From assembly GCA_964521075.1 (NCBI GenBank), contig CAZFPI010000075.1, positions 1-13,742 on the forward strand: a stretch of DNA of 13,742 nucleotides, written 5' to 3'. Numbering within the stretch: the first letter of the stretch is position 1; every line of letters begins with the position of its first letter. The notes under the pieces were generated by a model. It searched no databases, was not told the DNA's origin, and saw nothing but the letters and a program-made list of their open reading frames with translations. Origin of the DNA: Sterolibacterium sp964521075 (GTDB lineage Bacteria; Pseudomonadota; Gammaproteobacteria; Burkholderiales; Rhodocyclaceae). Positions 1 to 8,321 of the stretch are shown piece by piece. Made by a program: the position numbers and the translations under genes.

Positions 1-489
1 ACGCTGGCCACGCATCAGATCGTCGGCATGGGCGAAGCCTTCCGCCTGGCCCGCGAAGAAATGGATAGCGAACTGGCCCGCATCACCGCACTGCGCGACA
101 AACTGCTCAAGGGCCTGAAGGAAATCGAAGAAACTTATGTCAATGGGGACATGACCCACCGCGTTCCCCACAATCTCAACATCAGCTTCAACTACGTCGA
201 AGGCGAATCCATGATCATGGCGATCCAGGACATTGCCGTTTCCTCCGGCTCGGCCTGCACCTCCGCCAGCCTGGAGCCTTCCTACGTTCTGCGCGCGCTG
301 GGCCGCAACGACGAACTGGCGCACAGCTCGATCCGCTTCAGCCTGGGACGCTTCACGACAGAAGAAGAAATCGACTACACCGTAAAACTCCTGCATGCCA
401 AGATCGCCAAGCTGCGCGAACTCTCGCCGCTTTGGGAAATGCATCAGGAGGGCATTGATCTGAACACCGTCCAGTGGGCGGCCCATTGA
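1..489 (+). CDS. iscS: Cysteine desulfurase IscS, C-terminal part (5' end outside window)
   Basis: IscS is a PLP enzyme that removes sulfur from L-cysteine as an enzyme persulfide and passes it to IscU and other acceptors. The reading frame is open from base 1, so about 162 C-terminal residues are present, roughly 40% of a normal protein of about 404; the PLP lysine region lies outside. The motif SSGSACTSAS contains the persulfide-forming cysteine (codon 256-258) on the mobile active-site loop. The sequence that follows (EPSYVLRALG, SSIRFSLGRFTTEEEID) and the C-terminal SPLWEM segment, used for IscU docking, are near-identical to what I recall of E. coli IscS. The first internal ATG (base 28) is not the start. 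It is the first visible gene of the isc operon, 22 bases before iscU; iscR would be expected upstream but cannot be seen. Confidence 0.97.
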   Translation, partial: TLATHQIVGMGEAFRLAREEMDSELARITALRDKLLKGLKEIEETYVNGDMTHRVPHNLNISFNYVEGESMIMAIQDIAVSSGSACTSASLEPSYVLRALGRNDELAHSSIRFSLGRFTTEEEIDYTVKLLHAKIAKLRELSPLWEMHQEGIDLNTVQWAAH

Positions 490-511
490 ATCTGAGTGAG
501 GAGTAAAAACC

Positions 512-895
512 ATGGCTTACAGTGAAAAAGTACTCGATCACTACGAGAATCCACGCAATGTCGGCTCCTTCGGCAAGGAAGCCGACGACGTCGGCACAGG
601 AATGGTCGGCGCGCCGGCCTGCGGCGACGTCATGAAACTTCAAATCCGTGTCAGCAAGGATGGTGTCATCGAAGATGCCAAATTCAAGACTTACGGCTGC
701 GGCTCGGCGATTGCCTCATCTTCGCTCGTGACGGAATGGGTCAAGGGAAAAACACTCGACCAGGCCCTGGACATCAAAAACACCCAGATCGCGGAAGAAC
801 TCGCCCTGCCCCCCGTCAAGATCCACTGCTCCATCCTCGCCGAAGATGCCATCAAGGCCGCCGTGGCCGATTACAAGAAAAAACACGGAGAGTGA
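512..895 (+). CDS. iscU: Fe-S cluster assembly scaffold IscU
   Basis: IscU is the scaffold on which [2Fe-2S] and then [4Fe-4S] clusters are assembled from IscS sulfur before transfer to apo-proteins. The 127-residue product has the normal length. The three ligand cysteines are C37 (GAPACGD, with D39), C63 (YGCGSA) and C106 (KIHCSI). Residues 99-103 are LPPVK, the motif bound by the chaperone HscA. The start ATG is preceded by a good Shine-Dalgarno sequence (GAGGAG about 7 bases upstream), the strongest ribosome site in this operon, fitting a protein needed in quantity. The stop codon is one base from iscA, so translation is probably coupled. All key residues are present and nothing is truncated. 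Confidence 0.98.
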   Translation: MAYSEKVLDHYENPRNVGSFGKEADDVGTGMVGAPACGDVMKLQIRVSKDGVIEDAKFKTYGCGSAIASSSLVTEWVKGKTLDQALDIKNTQIAEELALPPVKIHCSILAEDAIKAAVADYKKKHGE

Positions 896-896
896 C

Positions 897-1223
897 ATGA
901 CCCAGATCACCCTGACTGAAAAAGCCGCCCGCCACGTCACCAACTTCATCGCCAAACGTGGCAAGGGTGTCGGCATCCGCTTCGGCGTCCACACCTCCGG
1001 CTGCTCGGGCATGGCCTACAAACTCGAATTCGTAGACACCCTGAACCCGGAAGACACCGTCTTTGAAAGCCATGGCGTCAAAATCATGGTCGACCCCAAG
1101 AGTCTGCCCTACATCGACGGCACAGAGCTGGACTACGTGCGTGAAGGACTCAACGAAGGCTTCAAGTTCAACAACCCCAACGTCAAGGACGAATGCGGCT
1201 GCGGCGAAAGCTTCAACGTCTGA
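897..1223 (+). CDS. iscA: Iron-sulfur assembly A-type carrier IscA
   Basis: IscA is an A-type (HesB/IscA) carrier that binds iron or Fe-S clusters and helps mature [4Fe-4S] proteins. The 108-residue product carries the three conserved cysteines: C36 in TSGCSGMAY and C100/C102 in the C-terminal DECGCGESF motif. I chose ATG 897 because it gives the family N-terminus (MTQITLTEKAA), has GGAG upstream, and follows the iscU stop by one base; a longer open frame from 846 lies inside iscU and is not family-like. The C-terminal half (EGLNEGFKFNNPNVKDEC) matches E. coli IscA closely, which distinguishes it from ErpA or SufA together with its position in the operon. Confidence 0.97.
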   Translation: MTQITLTEKAARHVTNFIAKRGKGVGIRFGVHTSGCSGMAYKLEFVDTLNPEDTVFESHGVKIMVDPKSLPYIDGTELDYVREGLNEGFKFNNPNVKDECGCGESFNV

Positions 1224-1243
1224 CAAACCCGGCATCCACTTTC

Positions 1244-1762
1244 ATGGACTTCCAGCAGGATCATTTCACGCTCTTCCGGCTTCCTCGCCGATTCAGCATC
1301 GACGCAGCCGAGCTCGACCAGCGTTACCGCGAAATGCAGGCACAGGTTCACCCCGACCGTCACGCCCATCTGGGCGACACGGAAAAACGCCTGGCCATGC
1401 AGTGGTCGACGCGGGTGAATGAAGCCTACCAAACCCTCAAAAAACCCCTGCCCCGCGCGGAATACCTCCTGAAACTCCTGGGTGTGGATGTCCATCTCGA
1501 ACGGGCCATGCCCACCGATTTTCTCGTCCAGCAGATGGAATGGCGCGAAGCCGTCGCAGAAGCGGGCTCTGCCGGCGATGAAAGCGAGCTCGAAACCTTG
1601 CATCGCCGCATCCGGAAGGAAATGAAATCGCAATACGAGGAACTTGAAAAGCTCCTCGATGCCGGCAACGCCGTGGCGGCCGCCGGCCAGACACGCCAGC
1701 TGATGTTCCAGGAAAAACTGCTCAAAGAAGTGGATGAAGCCCTGGCCGGGCTGGAAGCCTGA
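1244..1762 (+). CDS. hscB: Fe-S co-chaperone HscB (J-domain protein)
   Basis: HscB is the J-domain co-chaperone that brings IscU-bound cluster to HscA and stimulates its ATPase. The product is 172 residues, matching E. coli HscB (171). The N-terminal J domain (about 1-75) has the HPD tripeptide at residues 36-38 (QVHPDRH) followed by the helix III segment WSTRVNEAYQTL. The C-terminal part (about 90-172) is the three-helix IscU-binding domain, rich in E, K and L. ATG 1244 gives the family start (MDFQQDHFTLFRLP); the in-frame ATG at 1193 would overlap iscA and add 17 unrelated residues. No clear Shine-Dalgarno sequence precedes ATG 1244, so it may depend on translation of iscA, which ends 20 bases upstream. 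Confidence 0.96.
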   Translation: MDFQQDHFTLFRLPRRFSIDAAELDQRYREMQAQVHPDRHAHLGDTEKRLAMQWSTRVNEAYQTLKKPLPRAEYLLKLLGVDVHLERAMPTDFLVQQMEWREAVAEAGSAGDESELETLHRRIRKEMKSQYEELEKLLDAGNAVAAAGQTRQLMFQEKLLKEVDEALAGLEA

Positions 1763-1797
1763 AAAACGCACCGACGCTTACTGAAAAGAAAACAAAG

Positions 1798-3663
1798 ATG
1801 GCCCTACTCCAGCTGGCAGAACCCGGCGCAGCCACCGCCCCGCACGAACACCGCCTTGCCGCAGGCATCGACCTGGGCACGACCAACACCCTCGTGGCAA
1901 CGGTACGCAGCGGCATGGCCGTCGCCCTCAGCGATCTGCAGGGCCGGACCCTGCTCCCGTCTGTCGTGCGCTACCTGCCCGATGGCTCGGTGGAAACCGG
2001 CCACACTGCCCAGGCCAGACTGGCCACCGACCCCAGAAACACCCTGGCTTCCATCAAACGCTTCATGGGACGCGGGCTCAAGGATATCGCCCATGCCGAA
2101 AACATGCCCTACGACTTCGTCGAAGAAGCGGCCGGCATGCTCAAGTTGCGTACCGTCGCCGGTGTACGCTCCCCCGTCGAAGTCTCGGCAGAGATACTCA
2201 AAGCCGTCCGCAGCCGGGCCGAAGCCGCGCTAGGCGGCGCACTCGCCGGAGCGGTCATCACCGTGCCGGCCTATTTCGACGACCCCCAGCGTCAGGCCAC
2301 CAAGGACGCGGCCAGGCTTGCGGGCATCAACGTCCTGCGCCTGCTCAACGAGCCCACCGCAGCCGCCATCGCCTATGGTCTGGACAACGCTGCCGAGGGC
2401 ATCTACGCCATTTACGACCTGGGCGGCGGCACATTCGACATCTCCATCCTCAAGCTCTCGCGCGGCATCTTTGAAGTACTGGCAACGGGGGGGGATTCCG
2501 CCCTGGGGGGCGACGACTTCGACCAGCGCATCTTCTGCTGGATCATCGAAACCGCGCAACTCTCCCCGCTCTCGCCCGCTGACGCCCGCCTGCTGCAGAT
2601 CAGCGCGCGCGAAGCCAAGGAATACCTCACGGCCCACGGCGAGGCACGCATTCGTGTCCGCCTCGAAAGCAACGAAGAAGTCGACCTCACTCTGACCACC
2701 GAAATTTTCACCGACATCAGCCGTAATCTCGTCCAGAAAACCCTTTCCGCCACCCGCAAGGCCCTGCGTGATGCCAGCCTGTCGCCAGAAGACGTCAAAG
2801 GCGTCGTCATGGTCGGCGGCTCGACCCGCATGCCGCAAGTTCAACGCGCCGTCGGCGAATTCTTCGGTCAGGACCCGCTCAACAATCTCGATCCGGACAA
2901 GGTCGTAGCCCTGGGTGCTGCCATACAGGCCAACCTCCTCGCGGGCAACCGCGCAGCGGGCGACGACTGGCTGCTGCTCGACGTCATCCCCCTCTCGCTG
3001 GGCATCGAAATGATGGGCGGGCTGGCCGAAAAAATCATCCCGCGCAATTCAACCCTGCCCATCGCCCGCGCCCAGGAATTCACCACCTTCAAAGACGGCC
3101 AGACCGCCATGGCCATTCACGTCGTCCAGGGCGAACGCGACCTCGTTTCCGACTGCCGCTCGCTCGCACGTTTCGAGCTGCGCGGCATCCCGCCCATGGC
3201 GGCTGGCGCGGCCCGCATCCGCGTCACCTTCCAGGTCGATGCCGACGGCCTGCTCTCCGTCACCGCAAGGGAGCAAACCACCGGGCACGAAGCCAACATC
3301 ACCGTCAAACCCTCCTACGGTCTGAGCGACGACGAAATCACCTCCATGCTCAAGGACAGCTACAACCACGCCACTGACGACGCCTATCGCCGCGCCCTGC
3401 GGGAAGCCCAGGTCGAGGCGCAACGCCTGCTCGAAGCCACCCGGAGCGCGCTGGCCGAAGATGCCGATCTGCTCTCTCTGCTCGAACGCGCCCATATCGA
3501 CAGCAGCATCTCCCGCCTGCAGTCCGTCCTGATCGGTGATGACCGCCGCACCATCGACGACGCCATGAAACTCGTCGGCCAGGCCACCGCCGAATTCGCC
3601 GCCCGCCGCATGAACCGCAGCGTCCAGCGCGCCTTGTCCGGGCGCAATGTCGCCGAACTCTGA
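1798..3663 (+). CDS. hscA: Fe-S specific Hsp70 chaperone HscA
   Basis: HscA is a specialised Hsp70 that, with HscB, uses ATP to promote cluster transfer from IscU by binding its LPPVK motif. The 621-residue protein is close to the E. coli length (616). The nucleotide-binding domain (about 20-385) shows GIDLGTTN (23-30), LLNEPTAAAIAYG (182-194), YDLGGGTFD (206-214) and VMVGGSTRMP (338-346). The substrate-binding domain follows (IPLSLGIEMMGGL, then RVTFQVDADGLLSVTA), with a helical lid ending in FAARRMNRSVQRAL, a segment typical of HscA rather than DnaK. DnaK's acidic EEVD-type tail is absent, as expected. The ATG lies 35 bases after hscB in an A-rich leader without a clear GGAG. An 8-base and a 6-base G run fall inside the GGDSALGGDDFD motif at 2487-2510; the frame stays intact. 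Confidence 0.97.
   Translation: MALLQLAEPGAATAPHEHRLAAGIDLGTTNTLVATVRSGMAVALSDLQGRTLLPSVVRYLPDGSVETGHTAQARLATDPRNTLASIKRFMGRGLKDIAHAENMPYDFVEEAAGMLKLRTVAGVRSPVEVSAEILKAVRSRAEAALGGALAGAVITVPAYFDDPQRQATKDAARLAGINVLRLLNEPTAAAIAYGLDNAAEGIYAIYDLGGGTFDISILKLSRGIFEVLATGGDSALGGDDFDQRIFCWIIETAQLSPLSPADARLLQISAREAKEYLTAHGEARIRVRLESNEEVDLTLTTEIFTDISRNLVQKTLSATRKALRDASLSPEDVKGVVMVGGSTRMPQVQRAVGEFFGQDPLNNLDPDKVVALGAAIQANLLAGNRAAGDDWLLLDVIPLSLGIEMMGGLAEKIIPRNSTLPIARAQEFTTFKDGQTAMAIHVVQGERDLVSDCRSLARFELRGIPPMAAGAARIRVTFQVDADGLLSVTAREQTTGHEANITVKPSYGLSDDEITSMLKDSYNHATDDAYRRALREAQVEAQRLLEATRSALAEDADLLSLLERAHIDSSISRLQSVLIGDDRRTIDDAMKLVGQATAEFAARRMNRSVQRALSGRNVAEL
2487..2510 (+). repeat. Paired G homopolymers (G8 and G6) inside hscA
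   Basis: An 8-base G run (2487-2494) and a 6-base G run (2505-2510) lie within 24 bases. They encode the glycine pairs of the conserved Hsp70 GGDSALGGDDFD loop, using GGG codons where the rest of the gene prefers GGC. The reading frame is intact. The runs are direct observation; any effect on replication or expression is not shown. Confidence 0.9.
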
Positions 3664-3674
3664 TCGAGAAAACC

Positions 3675-4019
3675 ATGACCCGTATCGTCGTCCTCCCCCA
3701 TGTCGAACTCTGCCCTGACGGAGCCGTCATCGAAGCCGAACCCGGCAAGAGCATCTGCACCTCGCTGCTCGAAAACGACATTTTCATCGAGCACGCCTGC
3801 GAACAATCCTGCGCCTGCACGACCTGCCACGTCGTCATCCGCGAAGGATTCAACACCCTGGAAGCCGCCGAAGAAGACGAAGAAGACCTCCTCGACAAAG
3901 CCTGGGGGCTGGAACCCCAGTCGCGCCTGTCCTGTCAGGCCATCGTGGGCGATGCGCCACTCGTCGTCGATATTCCGCGATACACCATCAACATGGTCAG
4001 TGAAGGGAAGAAAAAATGA
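3675..4019 (+). CDS. fdx: Adrenodoxin-type [2Fe-2S] ferredoxin Fdx of the isc operon
   Basis: This ferredoxin carries electrons for cluster assembly on IscU. The 114-residue product has the ISC-type cysteine pattern C42-X5-C48-X2-C51 (HACEQSCACTTCH) plus the distal ligand C87 (RLSCQA). C46 is the extra non-ligand cysteine also found in E. coli Fdx. The acidic segment around residues 63-74, ahead of KAWGLEPQSRLSC, and the C-terminal DIPRYTIN are family hallmarks; the acidic face is the usual docking surface for IscS and reductase. The ATG is 11 bases after hscA with a weak GAGAA site. The stop overlaps the iscX start by four bases (ATGA), indicating coupled translation. Confidence 0.97.
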   Translation: MTRIVVLPHVELCPDGAVIEAEPGKSICTSLLENDIFIEHACEQSCACTTCHVVIREGFNTLEAAEEDEEDLLDKAWGLEPQSRLSCQAIVGDAPLVVDIPRYTINMVSEGKKK

Positions 4020-4210
4020 AATGGACAGACACCCTCGACATCGCCATCGAACTGGCCGAGCGGCACCCTGACATCGACCCGAAGAAAATCAATTTCGTCG
4101 ACCTGATGAACTGGACGATCGCCCTGCCCGGCTTCACGGGAGATGCAAAAACCTGTGGCGAAAAAATCCTCGAAGCCATCCAGATGGCCTGGATCGAGGA
4201 AATCAGCTAA
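4016..4210 (+). CDS. iscX: Fe-S assembly protein IscX (YfhJ)
   Basis: IscX is a small acidic protein that binds IscS and ferrous iron, and tunes IscS activity (frataxin-like regulator or iron adaptor in published E. coli work). The 64-residue product shows the family pattern: MKWTDTLDIAIELAERHPD, then IDPKKINFVDLMNW, then GEKILEAIQMAWIEEI at the C-terminus. The start ATG overlaps the fdx stop by four bases and is preceded by a good site (AAGGGAAG) inside the end of fdx. It closes the conserved isc gene set in the same order as E. coli. Confidence 0.95.
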   Translation: MKWTDTLDIAIELAERHPDIDPKKINFVDLMNWTIALPGFTGDAKTCGEKILEAIQMAWIEEIS

Positions 4211-4235
4211 AGAAACGAAACGCTGAGTAAGCCGC

Positions 4236-5012
4236 GTGTTCATCGACACCCACTGTCATCTCGACGCCGCCGAGTTCGATGAAGACCGCGACGACGTCAT
4301 CATCCGCGCACAGCAGGCTGGCGTCACGGCCCTAGTCATCCCCGCCATCGAACGCGCCAATTTCGGCGCAGTCGCCTCCGTCTGCCGCAGCTACGAAGGC
4401 TGTCATCCTGCCTACGGCATCCACCCCCTCTACGCTGGACGAGCACATGAGGCAGACCTCGCTGCCCTGCACGACACGCTGCACGACAACCGCCCGGGCA
4501 AAAAACCTGCCGTCGCCATCGGCGAAACTGGTCTGGATTTTTTCGTCGAACCCTACGATCGTGCCTTGCAGGAATACTACTTCGTCGAACAACTGAAGCT
4601 GGCCCAGGAATTCGATCTCCCCGTCCTCCTGCACGTTCGCCGCGCCATCGACCCCATCCTCAAGCACCTGCGCGACCACCCGGTTCGCGGCGGCATCGCT
4701 CATGCCTTCAACGGCAGCCGCCAGCAGGCCGACGAATTCATCAAGCGAGGCTTCAAGCTGGGCTTTGGCGGTGCGATGACCCACCCCCGTGCCCGGCGCC
4801 TTCGGGAACTGGCGGCCACCCTGCCGCCGGAGGCCATCGTCCTCGAAACCGATGCGCCCGACATCCCCCCCGCCTGGATCACCCGCGGGCGCAACACGCC
4901 GGAACAGCTCCCTGCCATTGCTGCGGTGCTGGCAGGCTTGCGCCAGTCGTCCATCGAAGAAATAGCCGCCGTCACGACAGCCAATGCACGGCAGGTGTTA
5001 AATTTGCACTAA
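4236..5012 (+). CDS. TatD-family metal-dependent hydrolase (YjjV-like)
   Basis: TatD proteins are TIM-barrel, metal-dependent hydrolases; some members are DNases, and the YjjV branch has no firmly settled substrate. The 258-residue product has the full ligand set: H6 and H8 (FIDTHCHLD), E97 (AIGETGLD), H133 (LLHVRR), H156 (AHAFNGS) and D206 (LETDAPDIP). The overall pattern, including VGGxxxxPRA-like GGAMTHPRARRLRELA and the ETDAPD end, resembles YjjV more than TatD or YcfH. The start is GTG (4236), giving the family N-terminus; no ATG in frame is better placed. It lies 25 bases after iscX on the same strand, so it is probably the last gene of the isc transcript. It ends 10 bases from a convergent gene with no obvious terminator between. 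Confidence 0.93.
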   Translation: MFIDTHCHLDAAEFDEDRDDVIIRAQQAGVTALVIPAIERANFGAVASVCRSYEGCHPAYGIHPLYAGRAHEADLAALHDTLHDNRPGKKPAVAIGETGLDFFVEPYDRALQEYYFVEQLKLAQEFDLPVLLHVRRAIDPILKHLRDHPVRGGIAHAFNGSRQQADEFIKRGFKLGFGGAMTHPRARRLRELAATLPPEAIVLETDAPDIPPAWITRGRNTPEQLPAIAAVLAGLRQSSIEEIAAVTTANARQVLNLH

Positions 5013-5022
5013 CCCCCTCCGC

Positions 5023-5967
5023 TTACGAAAACGTCGCGCGATTCCGTCCCTGTTCCTTGGATACATAAAGTGCCGCATCCGCGCCGCGAAAGGCATCGAC
5101 GATGGCATCGGCTGCCGGATCAACCCGCTTGCCACCGATCGAGAAAGTCACGATGCCATGCCCGGTATTTCCCTCGTGCCCGATCTGCAAGACACGCACG
5201 GCCTCAAGCAGGGCATCGGCATAGTGCCGCATTTCTTCATCTGACACCTGGGGAATAACGACCACAAATTCCTCGCCCCCGTAACGCGCCACGAAGGCAT
5301 CCTTGCCGCCCGCATCCCGGTTGGCACAAGCCACCGCACTGCTGATGGCATCAGCCACACGAATCAGGCAGTTATCGCCTGCCTGATGGCCATACATATC
5401 GTTGTACCTCTTGAAGTTATCGACATCGATCATCAGCACGGCCACGCCCTGAGCCTGCTGGCCAACACGCGCGAGATCCCATAGCTGGTCAACCCGCATA
5501 TCCATGTGCCGCCGGTTATAAACCCCGGTCAGCGGATCGCGCGTCGCCAGTTCCTCAAGCCGGGCATTGGCGCTGCAAAGCGCGCTACGCAACTGCGCGA
5601 TACGCGACATGGCCTTGATCTTGGCGTAGAGCACTTCTTCCGGAACCGTCTTGGCCAGAAAATCATCCCCACCAGCCTCGATGGCTGTCAGCAGGTTGGT
5701 TGCGGTATCCGACACCGTCAGAAAAATGATGGGCGTCCAGGCCCATTTGCGGCGCGCCTCCTCGGCCCGGATTCGCGTCGTCGCCTCAAAACCGTTCATG
5801 ACCGGCATTTCGATATCCATCAGCACCAGATCCGGTGCATGAGCCTTGAAAGCCTCCAGTGCCGCTGCACCATCCGGCGCATGAACCACCTCATGCCCCA
5901 ACTGGGCAAGACGAAAATTCATCAGCGCGGCGATGGAGCGCACATCTTCAACCAGCAGGATTTTCAT
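5023..5967 (-). CDS. Response regulator with receiver and GGDEF domains (probable diguanylate cyclase)
   Basis: The 314-residue protein joins an N-terminal receiver domain (about 1-120) to a C-terminal GGDEF domain (about 142-312), a layout that makes cyclic di-GMP under phosphorelay control. In the receiver I see E7/D8, phospho-acceptor D51 (LVLMDIEMPVMNG), T84 and K106. A short helical linker (RSALCSANARLEELATRDP) precedes the cyclase. There the metal aspartate D181 (MIDVDNFK), YNDMYGHQAGD and signature GGEEF at 230-234 are intact, so activity is likely. The RxxD inhibitory site normally just before the signature is not seen; the segment there is GGKDAFVARY. I chose ATG 5967; a TTG three codons upstream is possible. 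No histidine kinase is adjacent, so it is an orphan regulator. It is divergent from typA. Confidence 0.94.
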   Translation of the reverse strand: MKILLVEDVRSIAALMNFRLAQLGHEVVHAPDGAAALEAFKAHAPDLVLMDIEMPVMNGFEATTRIRAEEARRKWAWTPIIFLTVSDTATNLLTAIEAGGDDFLAKTVPEEVLYAKIKAMSRIAQLRSALCSANARLEELATRDPLTGVYNRRHMDMRVDQLWDLARVGQQAQGVAVLMIDVDNFKRYNDMYGHQAGDNCLIRVADAISSAVACANRDAGGKDAFVARYGGEEFVVVIPQVSDEEMRHYADALLEAVRVLQIGHEGNTGHGIVTFSIGGKRVDPAADAIVDAFRGADAALYVSKEQGRNRATFS

Positions 5968-6004
5968 AAGAGTCAATGACCAGAAATAACAGGCAGACGA
6001 TCCG

Positions 6005-6034
6005 AATATAGAACTTTAGTATCGATCCCGACAA
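6005..6034 (-). promoter_or_regulatory. Candidate sigma70-type promoter of the receiver-GGDEF gene
   Basis: Read on the - strand, TTGTCG (6034-6029) and TATATT (6010-6005) are separated by 18 bases and lie about 40 bases upstream of the ATG. The match is moderate (TTG at -35; -10 close to TATAAT). The region is AT-richer than its surroundings. This is pattern matching only. Confidence 0.4.
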
Positions 6035-6094
6035 GCAATATCAGAGAAATCCGGCACACTTTTCAGCCCATCCTTCAGGGCAGATTGATGCCCA

Positions 6095-6103
6095 TGCTAA
6101 AAT
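6095..6103 (+). promoter_or_regulatory. Candidate extended -10 promoter of typA
   Basis: TGCTAAAAT fits an extended -10 element (TGn followed by TAAAAT). The possible -35 (TTCAGG, 18 bases upstream) is poor, as is common with extended -10 promoters. Transcription would begin near 6110, leaving a leader of only about 22 bases. No Shine-Dalgarno sequence is visible between there and the ATG at 6132. Confidence 0.45.
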
Positions 6104-6131
6104 TGCCGGTTTTCCCTCTGCCTAGCCCATC

Positions 6132-7949
<1,818 letters not shown>

Positions 7950-7958
7950 CCCTGAGAA

Positions 7959-7985
7959 GGCCTCATTCTGTCCTCGAATGAGGCC
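7959..7985 (+). terminator. Perfect 10-bp stem-loop after typA (possible terminator, no U-tract)
   Basis: GGCCTCATTC (7959-7968) pairs perfectly with GAATGAGGCC (7976-7985) around a 7-base loop, 10 bases beyond the typA stop. It is followed by AAAAGAG, not a T run, so it is not a canonical intrinsic terminator on either strand. It could still end transcription or protect the 3' end of the typA mRNA. The hairpin itself is certain; its function is inferred from position. Confidence 0.5.
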
Positions 7986-8321
7986 AAAAGAGCCGGAAAT
8001 GCCGCCCCGGCCCGCGTAGAATTCGCGCCTGCCTGACGGAACCACATTCATCCTGACGGCAGACGCGCTTCGCAGACCAAAAGCAGCAGCGATAAAGCCT
8101 TCCCGCCTTTCTGGTGTCACTCCACGTTTCATCAACAGACACCCTCCCGGCGCAAAGCTTTTGTGCATTTTTCATGCACGTTGTGCCGTGGAAAACATCT
8201 CTTTCTCAAGATTTTTTCGTCGGTTGGCGTAGCCCCCCTGGCCCACGCGGCATCCCCCGCGCTGGCATGGCTTTGGCCATGTCCATGCGGAAATTTCCGC
8301 CGACTTTAACGAAAGAATCTC
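7986..8321 (+). other. Gene-free stretch: putative structured leader of rhlE
   Basis: These 336 bases hold no family-like reading frame. They contain several small structures: GTGCAT/ATGCAC with a 5-base loop (8163-8179), an 8-bp hairpin GGCATGGC/GCCATGTC with loop TTTG and one G-U pair (8264-8283), and a perfect 14-base palindrome GCGGAAATTTCCGC (8287-8300) just before the rhlE start. CCTGACGG occurs twice (near 8033 and 8052). A T6 run lies near 8211. I infer a long, folded 5' leader for the helicase gene; nothing here matches a riboswitch class I know. Confidence 0.5.
8069..8096 (+). promoter_or_regulatory. Weak candidate promoter upstream of rhlE
   Basis: TTCGCA (8069-8074) and GATAAA (8091-8096) are 16 bases apart, each matching four of six consensus sigma70 positions. 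If used, transcription would begin near 8104 and give a leader of roughly 218 bases. Other weak matches exist nearby, so this is tentative. Confidence 0.22.

Noticed and set aside
2487..2510. G-runs considered as a G-quadruplex
   Set aside because: Only two long G tracts are close together; a single-strand quadruplex from G8 and G6 is possible on paper, but four clear spaced tracts are not present.
1..5012. isc region considered as a novel or rearranged Fe-S system
   Set aside because: Gene order iscS-iscU-iscA-hscB-hscA-fdx-iscX and all key residues match the standard operon; only the trailing TatD gene is variable.
5968..5976. TTG start three codons before the ATG of the receiver-GGDEF gene
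   Set aside because: The ATG gives the standard receiver start (MKILLVED), and neither codon has a clear ribosome site, so the ATG is simpler.
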